Assembly (NCBI GenBank): GCA_947498815.1
Contig: CANMLU010000010.1
Coordinates: 110,868-174,867, forward strand
Reading direction: 5' to 3'
Length of the DNA stretch: 64,000 bases
Origin: an uncultured Aquimarina sp.
GTDB taxonomy: Bacteria; Bacteroidota; Bacteroidia; Flavobacteriales; Flavobacteriaceae
Shown: positions 33,703-43,092 of the stretch, piece after piece
Numbering within the stretch: position 1 is the stretch's first letter
Layout: each line of letters begins with the position of its first letter
Position numbers and translations under genes: made by a program
The notes under the pieces: generated by a model
The model's database searches: none
Seen by the model: the letters and a program-made list of their open reading frames with translations, nothing else
Told to the model about the DNA's origin: nothing

Positions 33703-34683
33703 TTAATAGTACTGTAATTTAATCTTATCCCTTACAGTATCCAGTAGTTTTATCAATTCTAGACTTTTTTCGAAAGTCATAATCGTACTTTCTGTTTGCC
33801 CTTGTAAGAGCATTTCTTGCACATGAATCGCTTCAAAACTATACCCGTTTGTGGGTACGTCAAATTCTATCAACTTGGATTCGCCGTCCTTAATAATGCT
33901 TATTGATGATGGTTCATGAAATCGACTATTGATTTGGATGGTGCCGTTTTCGAACTCAATAATAGCTTCGGTATCCGTTTTTTGAGTGATAGCACTAAAT
34001 AGGGTAGCGGTAACTCCTTTATTATATTGTAGTTGCATGGTACAAGTTTCATCCACTCCCGTTTTTCCAATTGTGGCCTGGGCTTCAGTTTTTTCTGGAT
34101 ATCCCAAAATACTTAACGCAGCAAAAAGTGGATATATTCCCACATCCAGTAAACTTCCGCCACCTAATTTTTTATTGAATATTCTACCGTTGGGATCAAA
34201 TGTTGTTGAAAAACCAAAATCTGCTTTTAAGCTTTTTACCTCGCCTAATTCTTTGGATTGTATAAGGTTTAAAACATACCTGTAATGCGGTAAAAAGTAA
34301 GTCCAAAGCGCTTCCATAAGGAAAACTTTGTTTGTTTTTGCTACCGTAATCATTTCTTTTACCTGCATTTGATTCATGGCAAAAGGTTTTTCGCATAGCA
34401 CAGCCTTTTTATGCTCAAGACACATAAGAGTGTTCTCGTAATGAAAAACATGAGGAGTGGCGATATAGATTACATCAATAGCATCATCTTCATATAGTTC
34501 TGTGTAGCTACCGTAAGCAATTGGAGTTTTATATATGTTCCCAAATTCCAGAGCTTTTTGCAGACTTCTACTGGCAACAGCATGGAGGCTGGCATTGGAA
34601 ATCGTACATAAATCTTCTGCAAATTTATGCGCAATCTTACCACAACCCAGAATTCCCCATCTTATATTTCTTTCTTCATTCAT
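33703..34683 (-). CDS. Gfo/Idh/MocA-family oxidoreductase
   Basis: A 326-residue NAD(P)-dependent sugar or inositol dehydrogenase-like enzyme. Seen: N-terminal Rossmann motif RWGILGCGKIAHKF (9-22), the family EKPFAMN (about 97-103, Lys98 area), and C-terminal beta domain with GGGSLLDVGIYPL. Substrate unknown; relatives act on myo-inositol, dihydrodiols, or trans-1,2-dihydrobenzene-1,2-diol. It stands alone between the XRE pair and a hypothetical gene on the other strand. Confidence 0.88.
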   Translation of the reverse strand: MNEERNIRWGILGCGKIAHKFAEDLCTISNASLHAVASRSLQKALEFGNIYKTPIAYGSYTELYEDDAIDVIYIATPHVFHYENTLMCLEHKKAVLCEKPFAMNQMQVKEMITVAKTNKVFLMEALWTYFLPHYRYVLNLIQSKELGEVKSLKADFGFSTTFDPNGRIFNKKLGGGSLLDVGIYPLFAALSILGYPEKTEAQATIGKTGVDETCTMQLQYNKGVTATLFSAITQKTDTEAIIEFENGTIQINSRFHEPSSISIIKDGESKLIEFDVPTNGYSFEAIHVQEMLLQGQTESTIMTFEKSLELIKLLDTVRDKIKLQYY

Positions 34684-34887
34684 AAACTTTGGCTTTACTT
34701 GAGACCCCTAATAAGCACACTTTATTTTGAATAGAGGTAAAAATATCTTCATTTTTTTAAATTTATAATAATAATCTTTCTCTTTTTTTTGGATTAATGT
34801 AAATATCACGTTACAAGTGCATTATAAATTGGATTTGAAGGGATATTTCCCTAAATTAATATACTCACTAATTAGAACCTAACCGAA

Positions 34888-35220
34888 ATGAAAAATCAAG
34901 ACCTCACAAAAATTACCTTAAGTAGACAACCATATTTCATGAGATTAAGCCTTATGGATAACGAACTTTCAAGTATGCTTGCCAAGTTACGCTCTTATCG
35001 ATGCGAACCTTGTACTTCTGATATGTATGATCAATATTTGGAATTAAATAATCATGGCCGTCTACTAAAACAGGCTATAGACAAGGCTAAGGTTTTGGCT
35101 CAGGATTCTATGGAATTCTCCAAAAATATTGGTGAAGAAATCAATGGGATTATGAGAAAATACCACACCTTTCAAAAGTCACTGACCTCATACTTAACAG
35201 AAGCTATTGCTCATCATTAA
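34888..35220 (+). CDS. Hypothetical helical protein
   Basis: A 110-residue protein I cannot assign. Seen: predicted wholly helical, a middle C-E-P-C pair (residues about 39-42) and repeated Leu/Ala heptad-like spacing (NNHGRLLKQAIDKAKVLAQDSMEF). No signal peptide or membrane segment. It has its own leader with a short AGGGA-TATT-TCCCT inverted repeat at 34839-34852. It converges on the symporter gene. Confidence 0.55.
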   Translation: MKNQDLTKITLSRQPYFMRLSLMDNELSSMLAKLRSYRCEPCTSDMYDQYLELNNHGRLLKQAIDKAKVLAQDSMEFSKNIGEEINGIMRKYHTFQKSLTSYLTEAIAHH

Positions 35221-35231
35221 TTTTTGTAAAG

Positions 35232-36920
35232 TCAGCCTATTGCAGGTTTTGGTTTAGATCCAGTAATTGATTGTATAATAATAGCAATTATCATGACCAA
35301 AGCACACCCGAATAAATTTAACCATAAGTAAGGCATCCAATCAAAATACCATCCTATGATGACAATAACTTGAGTGATAAGGGCGGCGATGAAAGTGGCG
35401 TTGCTATGCACAAATTTTATAAAGAATGCCAAAAGAAATATACCGAGTACGTTTCCGTAAAAGATAGAACCGATAATATTTACGAGTTGAATCAGGTTAT
35501 CAAATAAGTTTGCAAAACATGCTACCAGGATGGCAAGAATACCCCAGATTAGAGTGAAAAATTTTGAAGCGTTTACATAATGTTTTTCATTTTTTTCTTC
35601 CTTTATATTTCGTTTATATAGATCGATAACCGTGGTAGATGCTAAAGCATTTAATTCTGAAGCTGTTGAAGACATAGCAGCTGATAAAATCACTGCGAGT
35701 AGTAATCCAATTAATCCACGAGGGAGATTGTTAAGTATGAAATGAATAAAAACATAATCTTTATCATTGGTTTCAACATTAGCATCCGCTTTTTCGATTA
35801 ATGTTTTAGCAGCATTCCGTGTTTCTGAGTCTAATTCATTCAGTTTACGTATTGTAATACTATTCTCTTGAACGTCTGATTCGTCGGATAAATAATCTTG
35901 TATTGCAATTCCCTTTAATCTCTGAATATCGACAAGTTTACTTTCAAGATTTTGATATTCTTGATTATATTGTGAGTTTTGAACGACTTCTATCGCTTTT
36001 GGATTAAAGTTTAAAGGAGAAGCGTTAAACTGATAAAAAACAAACACCATAACTCCAACCAAAAGGATAAAGAATTGCATGGGTACTTTTAATAATCCAT
36101 TAAATAAAAGACCTAACTGACTTTCTTTTATTGATTTTCCTGATAGATAACGTTGTACCTGACTTTGATCAGTACCAAAGTAAGATAATGCCAAAAAAGT
36201 ACCACCAATAATACCACTCCAAAACGTATATCGATTATCAAGATTGAACGAAAAATCTAAAACTTCCATTTTTCCACTTGCACCGGCAATATCCAATGCT
36301 TTTGAAAAAGTAATTCCTTCGGGTAAATAGCTAATGATCAAGAAGAATGCAATAAACATTCCTGTAAAGATCACTGCCATTTGCTGTTTTTGAGTAACAC
36401 TAACCGCTTTGGTACCTCCAGAAACAGTATAGATGATTACCAATATTCCTATAATGACGTTAAGTGTAGTAAGATCCCAACCCAAGACAGCAGATAAGAT
36501 TATAGCTGGAGCAAAAATGGTAATACCAGCAGCCAATCCTCTTTGGATTAAGAAAAGGATTGCAGTCAGACTTCTTGTTTTTAGATCAAAACGACTTTCG
36601 AGATACTCATATGCGGTATATACATTTAACCTATGATATAATGGGATAAAAACCATACAAATTATTACCATGGCAATCGGAAGTCCGAAATAAAACTGTA
36701 CAAAGCCCATTCCGCTATGGAATGCTTGCCCCGGAGTCGAAAGAAATGTAATCGCACTAGCTTGGGTTGCCATTACAGACAATCCTATTGTCCACCATTT
36801 GGCTTCATTACCCCCGCGGATATAATCTTGAACATTTTTACTCCCCTTTGTTTTCCATGCTCCATATAAAACAATGAATAACAGGGTTCCACCAAGTACA
36901 ATCCAATCTATGATTTGCAT
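35232..36920 (-). CDS. Sodium:solute symporter (SSS family)
   Basis: A 562-residue transporter with about 13-14 membrane helices. Seen: the helix-broken TM1 region of the family (QASAITFLSTPGQAFHSGMGFVQFYFG, residues about 53-78), GTDQSQVQRYLSGKS, and the sodium-site AMSSTASELNALASTTVIDLYKR. A soluble insert of about 95 residues (near 300-390) is unusual. The substrate is unknown; the neighbour, a secreted PIG-L deacetylase, suggests uptake of a product of deacetylation. Confidence 0.9.
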   Translation of the reverse strand: MQIIDWIVLGGTLLFIVLYGAWKTKGSKNVQDYIRGGNEAKWWTIGLSVMATQASAITFLSTPGQAFHSGMGFVQFYFGLPIAMVIICMVFIPLYHRLNVYTAYEYLESRFDLKTRSLTAILFLIQRGLAAGITIFAPAIILSAVLGWDLTTLNVIIGILVIIYTVSGGTKAVSVTQKQQMAVIFTGMFIAFFLIISYLPEGITFSKALDIAGASGKMEVLDFSFNLDNRYTFWSGIIGGTFLALSYFGTDQSQVQRYLSGKSIKESQLGLLFNGLLKVPMQFFILLVGVMVFVFYQFNASPLNFNPKAIEVVQNSQYNQEYQNLESKLVDIQRLKGIAIQDYLSDESDVQENSITIRKLNELDSETRNAAKTLIEKADANVETNDKDYVFIHFILNNLPRGLIGLLLAVILSAAMSSTASELNALASTTVIDLYKRNIKEEKNEKHYVNASKFFTLIWGILAILVACFANLFDNLIQLVNIIGSIFYGNVLGIFLLAFFIKFVHSNATFIAALITQVIVIIGWYFDWMPYLWLNLFGCALVMIIAIIIQSITGSKPKPAIG

Positions 36921-36958
36921 ATAATATTGTCAGTTAGTTAATCCGGAAATGAATTTAT

Positions 36959-37069
36959 TTAAGAATATATACTCGTTATTAAATAGAATAGTACAATGTA
37001 TAGTGCGTTTATCAGCAATACAGCAGAGTACCATTTTTTCCAGATGAATTTTTCTTTTGATTCTTCCAT
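36959..37069 (-). CDS. 36-residue single-helix membrane protein
   Basis: An ATG at 37069 opens a 36-codon frame (MEESKEKFIWKKWYSAVLLI... ending TSIYS), 9 bp downstream of the PIG-L gene and 38 bp upstream of the symporter start. It has one transmembrane helix (about residues 15-34) preceded by a basic stretch. Its position in the operon, typical of the small subunits encoded with SSS symporters, supports a real gene and a role in assembling or stabilising the transporter (inference). Confidence 0.65.
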   Translation of the reverse strand: MEESKEKFIWKKWYSAVLLINALYIVLFYLITSIYS

Positions 37070-37078
37070 ATATGAAGA

Positions 37079-39577
37079 TTATTTTCCTAAAGATAGCATA
37101 TTTGCAAAAAGACGATAGGCACCAGGAACTCCTGCAGGAAACTCTCTAAAGAAACTAAGACCTGTATACACATAATATCCTTTTCCATATTTAGCAACAA
37201 GTAGAGGACCCGTTTTTAGAGATTCACCTTTATCATTGGCACCCAAAATTGCTGTGTATTCTTTTGCCCACTCATTGGGAAAATACAAACCTCTTTCTTG
37301 AACCCATCCATTAAAATCATTGGATGTGATTTTGTTTGGAGAATTTAAAACCTGATGATCCGGAGATAAGAAAGTAATTGCGGCACTTTCATCCGTAACT
37401 CTGTCCCTAGATAGTTTTAATGTATAAGGGCCTAAATTATCTTTTACTTTGAGTCTGTGGCTAGTATTGTATTGTACAACAAGATTTCCTCCATTCTTAA
37501 CATATTCCAAAAGGTATTGCTGTTTAAATTTTAACTCTTCAATGGTATTATATGCTCTAATCCCTACTACAATTGCGTCAAAAGAAGCTAATGACTCTGC
37601 AGAAATTGATTCTGGTTGTATAGTTGTTACATTATATCCAATTTGTTGTAAGCTTTCTGGAACTACATCTCCCGCACCTTCAATATATCCAATATTTTCA
37701 CCTTTTTTCTTAATATCCAAGCGTACAACTTTCGTTTCTGAAGGTAAAATTACTGTCTGGAATGGTATATGATCATAATCAATAGTTATTACTTCTTCAG
37801 AATATGTTTTTCCACTTACTTCAACTTTTGGAGATATATACCCTTCACTTTGTTTTTGGGGAGCGGTAAGCGTAAATGTAACCGTTTTTTCTTCTCCTTT
37901 CTGTGCAAGATTAAATGCTATGTTTGCAGGTTCTATTTTCCAATCTTTTGGGTGAGCTAGAGTAATAGACCCTTTGGTATTTGCTTTTCCTGCTTTTAAA
38001 GTAATCGGGATTTTTTTTGAAGGCCCATTGGCATAAATGATTACTTTATCCTTAATACTTGCTGAAACAACAGGAATAACCTCAAAAGGTTTATATACTT
38101 CGCCTTTAACGGGATCGTTGGTTTTATAAACAACATCTTTCGAAACAGAAATAGAAACACCTTCAATTTCCAGATTAAAAAGAGCTTTTACTTTATGATC
38201 CGTTTCGGGTTTTCCAATCATATTCTGATCATCAACCTGGTACATTCCTAAAGTCCCTTTTTTATTAAGCCAATATGGATTTGTGTATTCAAAATTATTT
38301 GGAATCAACCCTTTAAACTCAAAAGTTTGTTTTGTATTGTTCTCCAAGGTTTTGACAGAAGAATCAGTTATTTCAATAGCTTTTACTTCGATGGATTTTA
38401 AAATGATTTTGCTGTTACTTCTATTTATCGCTTCAACTTTTAGGTTTATCTCATCTTCTTTTGTAGCGTTTGGCACTGTCGAAACAGCTTCAAGATAAAG
38501 GCCTGTAGCGGCTATGATAATATTCTTAATTTCTTTAGACTTAATGGTTTTCCAATGTTCGTCTTCTAGTGTTTGAATTAATTGATATGCTTTTACTAAT
38601 TCTGGAATCGAAGCAGAAGGGTTTCTGAAATCAAACTTTTTTTCTACCTCATATAAGATATTACCGATCGCGTCACCACCTTTAACTCGATTCCATGAAG
38701 TATCAATCCCTTCGAATATGTTGCTTTTGTCTTTGGGTAGTTCGCCTTTTATAAGTTCTATATATTCTGTCTGTTTTCCTCGTGTACCAGTACTACCAAA
38801 CCCTTGAGATTTGTGTTGACTTCGACTTAAGGAAGCTATTTCGGTGTTTGAGAGACCAAGAGTAGGGTAGTATACTCCTGTTTCTAACTCTAACAGTTTT
38901 GATTTGTCTGCTTTTGCGAAATTTTCTCTACTTCCGTAAAACCACCATGAAGTATTGAAGAATAATCGAGTTGGCTGCCATGTGTTTACTTCAGAAAGTT
39001 GGTTTGGGTATATCGTTTTATCTCCAGAAAGATCAAATGCTTCTGTGCTTAACATTGCAGACGATGTATGATGTCCATGTGTCGATCCAGGTGTTCTGTG
39101 GTTAAAACGATTAATGATGATATCGGGTCTAAACTTTCTAATCGCCCATACAACATCACTGAGGACTTCTTTTTTATCCCAAATGGCTAGAGTTTCATCT
39201 GGGTGTTTGGAATATCCAAAATCATTAGCTCGTGTAAACATTTGTTCACCACCATCTGTCCTGCGAGCTGCGAGTAATTCTTGTGTTCTGATAACGCCGA
39301 GCAATTCTCTTATTTCTGGTCCTACAAGATTTTGACCACCGTCTCCTCGTGTTAAAGACAAATATGCTGTTCTGGCTTTTACTTTATTGGCCATATATGA
39401 TATGAGCCTTGTGTTTTCATCATCGGGGTGAGCAGCTACATATAATACAGATCCCAAAAAATTTAATTTTTTGATAGCTTCATGAATCTCTGAAGCGTTG
39501 GGTTTTTTGGGTTGTTGTGCTTTAGAAATAATAGGAAATAGAAGGCTTAATCCAACTATAAGAAGTAATTTTCGCAT
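37079..39577 (-). CDS. Secreted PIG-L family deacetylase, multidomain
   Basis: An 832-residue exported protein. Seen: signal peptide (residues 1-20), an N-terminal PIG-L/LmbE domain with the zinc motif A-H-P-D-D-E (49-54), a middle region of immunoglobulin-like beta-sandwich repeats (about 380-620), and a C-terminal glutamine-amidotransferase-like flavodoxin domain (DAIVVGIRAYNTIEELK and GGNLVVQYNT). PIG-L enzymes remove N-acetyl groups from sugars. The length and domain count exceed mycothiol or bacillithiol enzymes, so a polysaccharide or glycoprotein target is more likely. Confidence 0.85.
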   Translation of the reverse strand: MRKLLLIVGLSLLFPIISKAQQPKKPNASEIHEAIKKLNFLGSVLYVAAHPDDENTRLISYMANKVKARTAYLSLTRGDGGQNLVGPEIRELLGVIRTQELLAARRTDGGEQMFTRANDFGYSKHPDETLAIWDKKEVLSDVVWAIRKFRPDIIINRFNHRTPGSTHGHHTSSAMLSTEAFDLSGDKTIYPNQLSEVNTWQPTRLFFNTSWWFYGSRENFAKADKSKLLELETGVYYPTLGLSNTEIASLSRSQHKSQGFGSTGTRGKQTEYIELIKGELPKDKSNIFEGIDTSWNRVKGGDAIGNILYEVEKKFDFRNPSASIPELVKAYQLIQTLEDEHWKTIKSKEIKNIIIAATGLYLEAVSTVPNATKEDEINLKVEAINRSNSKIILKSIEVKAIEITDSSVKTLENNTKQTFEFKGLIPNNFEYTNPYWLNKKGTLGMYQVDDQNMIGKPETDHKVKALFNLEIEGVSISVSKDVVYKTNDPVKGEVYKPFEVIPVVSASIKDKVIIYANGPSKKIPITLKAGKANTKGSITLAHPKDWKIEPANIAFNLAQKGEEKTVTFTLTAPQKQSEGYISPKVEVSGKTYSEEVITIDYDHIPFQTVILPSETKVVRLDIKKKGENIGYIEGAGDVVPESLQQIGYNVTTIQPESISAESLASFDAIVVGIRAYNTIEELKFKQQYLLEYVKNGGNLVVQYNTSHRLKVKDNLGPYTLKLSRDRVTDESAAITFLSPDHQVLNSPNKITSNDFNGWVQERGLYFPNEWAKEYTAILGANDKGESLKTGPLLVAKYGKGYYVYTGLSFFREFPAGVPGAYRLFANMLSLGK

Positions 39578-39694
39578 GGTATAGGTTGCAGTTTTGAATG
39601 TAATTTTTCAAATATATAAAGATAAAATTCTCAGAAATGTCGTTTAAGGATACTTTAACAAGCAGTTTCTGTTATAACAAGAAATAATTTTTTT

Positions 39695-41866
39695 TTACTT
39701 CTTTCGCTCCACAAACTCTAGTTGGTCTACCGCTACATTGGTCGTGAAAATGCCATAATTAACCACGGCTTTTCCTTTCTCAAGCGTATCAATTGTTCCT
39801 ATTGCTTTTCCATCAATCATTCGTACTCTGTCGCCAATTTTTAATGTTATTTTTGGTTTCTGCTGAATAATTTTTTCTTCTTTCTTTTTTTCTTCTTTTT
39901 TCTTTTCACGAATAACTTCTACTTTTTTCTTTACTTCTTCAACAACTTTTTTCTTTTTTTCTTTTTCTACATTTCGTTGTTTCGCAGATTGTTTTTTACG
40001 TTTTGAATTTTCGACTTGTACAATTTTCATGAACTCATCGATCAATTCGCGCTTCTTTTTATTGTTAAAGTATTTTTCGCTGATATCATCTAGCTTTTGC
40101 CCAAGGTAAATCATCCGTTGATTGCTATCATATAATTCTTGGTAGCTTTCTAATTTACGTTGAATTCGCTCATTGGTTTTTTCTAATCTCTCCTTTTCCT
40201 CTTCGGCTTTTTGCTCTTTGGTTTGCAGTGTAGCCGTAGTCTTTTGAAGTTTTGATCGCTCTTTCTGCAAATTTGCAATACTTTTATCAAAACGAATCTT
40301 GCCTCGTTCTACTTTTTTCTTGGCTTTATTAATCAAACTGTAGGGAATGCCATTTTTTTGGGCTACTTCGAAGGTAAAGGAACTTCCGGCCTCGCCCAAA
40401 TATAATTTGAATAATGGTTCTAATGTTTTTGCATCAAAAAGCATGTTTGCATTGGTCATAAACGGTAACTCATTGGCCAACATCTTGAGGTTTGAATAAT
40501 GCGTGGTAATAATACCAAATGATTCCCGTTCATAAAAGACCTCAAGAAATGCTTCGGCTAATGCTCCTCCCAATTCCGGATCACTTCCCGTTCCAAACTC
40601 ATCGATTAGAAATAAGGTTTTATCATTACATTTTTTAAGAAAATAGTTCATGTTTTTAAGCCTATAGCTATAGGTACTTAAATGATTTTCTATAGATTGA
40701 TTATCACCAATATCCGTAAGTATTCTTGTGAACAAGCACATTCGACTATATTCGTGTACTGGAATCAACATACCACTTTGTAGCATTAACTGTAATAAAC
40801 CAATGGTTTTTAGAGTAATACTTTTACCACCTGCATTGGGGCCAGAGATTACAATAATTCTATTATTTTGATCTAGTGATATGGATTGAGAATATGTCTT
40901 TTCTCCTTTAGCTTCATTATTGAGATAGAGCAGGGGATGATACGCATCTTTTAAGGTAAGTTCCCTGTCTTCTGAAATTTTGGGTAAAACGGCATTAAGG
41001 CGATTTGCATATTTTGATTTTGCACTAACGACATCTATATGTCCAAGATACTCTTGATAGTGTTGCAGTAATTCTTCATAAGGCCTTAAATTGTTGGTTA
41101 AATTTTTAAGAATTTTTACAATTTCTTCACGCTCTTCATATTGCAGATTAGTTAGCTCTCGACTATACTGCAGTGTGGCTTCTGGTTCTATATAGACAAT
41201 ACTGCCTGTTTTTGAACTGCCCATTATAGCGCCCTTTACTTTACGTCTATACATTGCAGAAACAGCGAGAACCCTTCTATTGTCGACAACACTTTCTTTA
41301 ATTTCATCAAGATATCCAAGGTTATTATATCGAGCAAGATCCTTTCCAAAACTACCATTTAATTTTCCTTGCACGCTATTGATATCTCTTCTAAGTCCTT
41401 TTAATGTAGACGAAGCATCATCTTTTACTTCTCCAAACTTATCTATAACGGTCTCTATTAGGATACTGATTTCTTTGGTGATAGTTACTTCGGTTGAAGT
41501 TTGATGTAAAATGGGATATAGTTCTCTGTTTTTCTTAAAGAATAGCAATATATGATTACATGTACCGCTGATTGATAAAATTTTCTTTAGGTTAAAAGCT
41601 TCAAGAAATGTGTTTTCTATTTTTAATAACTGAAGCTCCTTATCAATAGTATCGAACCCATGATTGGGAATACGGGTGTCATTTAGGTAAGAAGATTTAT
41701 ACTCATACACTTCTTGTAATGAGATGTTTAGTTTTTCTTTGGTCTCAAAAGGGACGATGTGTAGTGCTTTCGATCTACCATAATCTGTATTGCATAGCTC
41801 GGCTATGTGATTAAGGATAGTGTCAAATTCTAGATCGTCTAGTGTTTTTTTAGAAATACGGATCAT
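39695..41866 (-). CDS. MutS2-family ATPase lacking the Smr domain
   Basis: A 723-residue MutS-like protein. Seen: MutS core and clamp helices (1-330), Walker A S-G-P-N-A-G-G-K-S (341-349), the segment LTDIGDNQSIENHLSTYS, Walker B LFLIDEFGTGSDP, then a long Lys/Glu-rich coiled coil (about 510-665) and a KOW-like end (IGDRVRMIDGKAIGTID). Canonical MutS2 ends in a Smr nuclease domain with an LDLRG motif; none is seen, so nuclease activity is unlikely. Known roles: anti-recombination and ribosome-collision rescue. Divergent from ung. Confidence 0.87.
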   Translation of the reverse strand: MIRISKKTLDDLEFDTILNHIAELCNTDYGRSKALHIVPFETKEKLNISLQEVYEYKSSYLNDTRIPNHGFDTIDKELQLLKIENTFLEAFNLKKILSISGTCNHILLFFKKNRELYPILHQTSTEVTITKEISILIETVIDKFGEVKDDASSTLKGLRRDINSVQGKLNGSFGKDLARYNNLGYLDEIKESVVDNRRVLAVSAMYRRKVKGAIMGSSKTGSIVYIEPEATLQYSRELTNLQYEEREEIVKILKNLTNNLRPYEELLQHYQEYLGHIDVVSAKSKYANRLNAVLPKISEDRELTLKDAYHPLLYLNNEAKGEKTYSQSISLDQNNRIIVISGPNAGGKSITLKTIGLLQLMLQSGMLIPVHEYSRMCLFTRILTDIGDNQSIENHLSTYSYRLKNMNYFLKKCNDKTLFLIDEFGTGSDPELGGALAEAFLEVFYERESFGIITTHYSNLKMLANELPFMTNANMLFDAKTLEPLFKLYLGEAGSSFTFEVAQKNGIPYSLINKAKKKVERGKIRFDKSIANLQKERSKLQKTTATLQTKEQKAEEEKERLEKTNERIQRKLESYQELYDSNQRMIYLGQKLDDISEKYFNNKKKRELIDEFMKIVQVENSKRKKQSAKQRNVEKEKKKKVVEEVKKKVEVIREKKKEEKKKEEKIIQQKPKITLKIGDRVRMIDGKAIGTIDTLEKGKAVVNYGIFTTNVAVDQLEFVERKK

Positions 41867-41955
41867 ACTTTTTTTTACCCTATTATTGGGTTATCTTGGG
41901 TCCAATTTTTGAATGAAACAAAAGTACATAATTAGCTTAATTTTTTGACATCCAT

Positions 41956-42621
41956 ATGAATGTAAATATTGAACCCAGTTGGAGAGAGCAACTTAATCAA
42001 GAATTTGAGAAAACATATTTTAATACATTAGTTGACTTTGTGAAAAATGAATATCAAGTGAATACATGTTATCCAAAGGGATCAGAGATTTTTTCGGCTT
42101 TTGATTATTGTAGTTTTGATGATGTGAAGGTTGTAATTATTGGTCAAGATCCTTATCATGGCATAGGACAAGCAAATGGGTTATGTTTTTCTGTAAATGA
42201 TGGGATTGACATGCCCCCTTCATTAATTAATATATTCAAAGAAATCGAAACGGATTTGGGACTCCAATTTCCGAAAACTGGTAACCTACAACGGTGGGCA
42301 AAACAAGGGGTTTTATTACTAAATGCCACCTTGACTGTACAAGCACATCAGGCGGGGTCTCATCAAAATAAGGGTTGGGAGAAATTTACGGATGCAGTAA
42401 TCCAATTGATTTCAGACAAAAAAGAAAATGTAGTTTTTTTACTATGGGGAGGGTATGCTAAAAAGAAAGGAGCAAAAATAGATACAAACAAACATTGTGT
42501 TTTAACAAGCGGCCACCCATCTCCATTGAGTGCGAATAGAGGATACTGGTTTGGAAATAGACACTTCAGCCTAACAAACAAATATTTGTCGGATATAAAG
42601 AAACCTCAAATAATATGGTAG
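41956..42621 (+). CDS. ung: Uracil-DNA glycosylase
   Basis: A 221-residue family 1 UDG that removes uracil from DNA. Seen: the water-activating motif GQDPYHG (63-69, Asp65), FSVNDGIDMPPSL, LLLNATLTV and the minor-groove loop GHPSPLSANRG with the catalytic His. Length and motifs are standard. It starts 89 bp from the divergent mutS2 gene, and converges on a small membrane-protein gene. Confidence 0.95.
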   Translation: MNVNIEPSWREQLNQEFEKTYFNTLVDFVKNEYQVNTCYPKGSEIFSAFDYCSFDDVKVVIIGQDPYHGIGQANGLCFSVNDGIDMPPSLINIFKEIETDLGLQFPKTGNLQRWAKQGVLLLNATLTVQAHQAGSHQNKGWEKFTDAVIQLISDKKENVVFLLWGGYAKKKGAKIDTNKHCVLTSGHPSPLSANRGYWFGNRHFSLTNKYLSDIKKPQIIW

Positions 42622-42624
42622 TAA

Positions 42625-42795
42625 TTATGCGGCGTTGGGAATTTCTTCAGATTTCGATTGATCAGATACAGGAGTAATTCGAGATCTAGTCTCTTTCGAT
42701 TTCTTTTTATCTGTATTTACAGATTGCATGCTAAATTTGAGTAGCACAAAATTGAAGGCCACAAGACCAGCTAATATAAGTAAAAATGATATCAT
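42625..42795 (-). CDS. 56-residue membrane-anchored small protein
   Basis: An ATG at 42795 opens a 56-codon frame ending three bp from the ung stop. Seen: a single hydrophobic helix at the start (MISFLLILAGLVAFNFVLL), then a Lys/Ser-rich tail (TDKKKSKETRSRITPVS). It resembles the 'short membrane anchor plus charged tail' peptides seen in flavobacteria. A minus-strand TACATTTG box (42885-42892) lies about 90 bp upstream. Function unknown. Confidence 0.6.
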   Translation of the reverse strand: MISFLLILAGLVAFNFVLLKFSMQSVNTDKKKSKETRSRITPVSDQSKSEEIPNAA

Positions 42796-42884
42796 ATAGA
42801 TTTGTTAGTTTGTTTAATTATTAGATGCAATTAATTTAAAATGGTTGCTTATCGTTAATAATTAGTTTACTGGGGTAGGCTCGG

Positions 42885-42892
42885 CAAATGTA
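42885..42892 (-). promoter_or_regulatory. Candidate -7 box for the 56-residue protein
   Basis: On the minus strand TACATTTG matches the TAnnTTTG consensus. It lies 89 bases before the start at 42795. No clear -33 TTG is seen. The 297-bp gap from 42796 to 43092 otherwise shows only low-complexity A/T sequence. Confidence 0.35.
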
Positions 42893-43092
42893 CAAAAATA
42901 TTTTATTTCTGTATGTATTTGTTTTAGAGATATTTAAAAATTATAATTTTGATAATATTATATTAAATGTTTACCCCATATTATTAAACTAATGCATCAT
43001 TTTTTGAATACTCTTTAAATAGTAACGCATTATTTTGAAGATACCCTACCCCTGAAAAAAAAAATAATAGTTATTTTTTTACTTCAAGTAAG

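Noticed and set aside
41280-41504. Plus-strand ORF inside mutS2
   Set aside because: Antisense shadow of a conserved coding region; no homology or signals.
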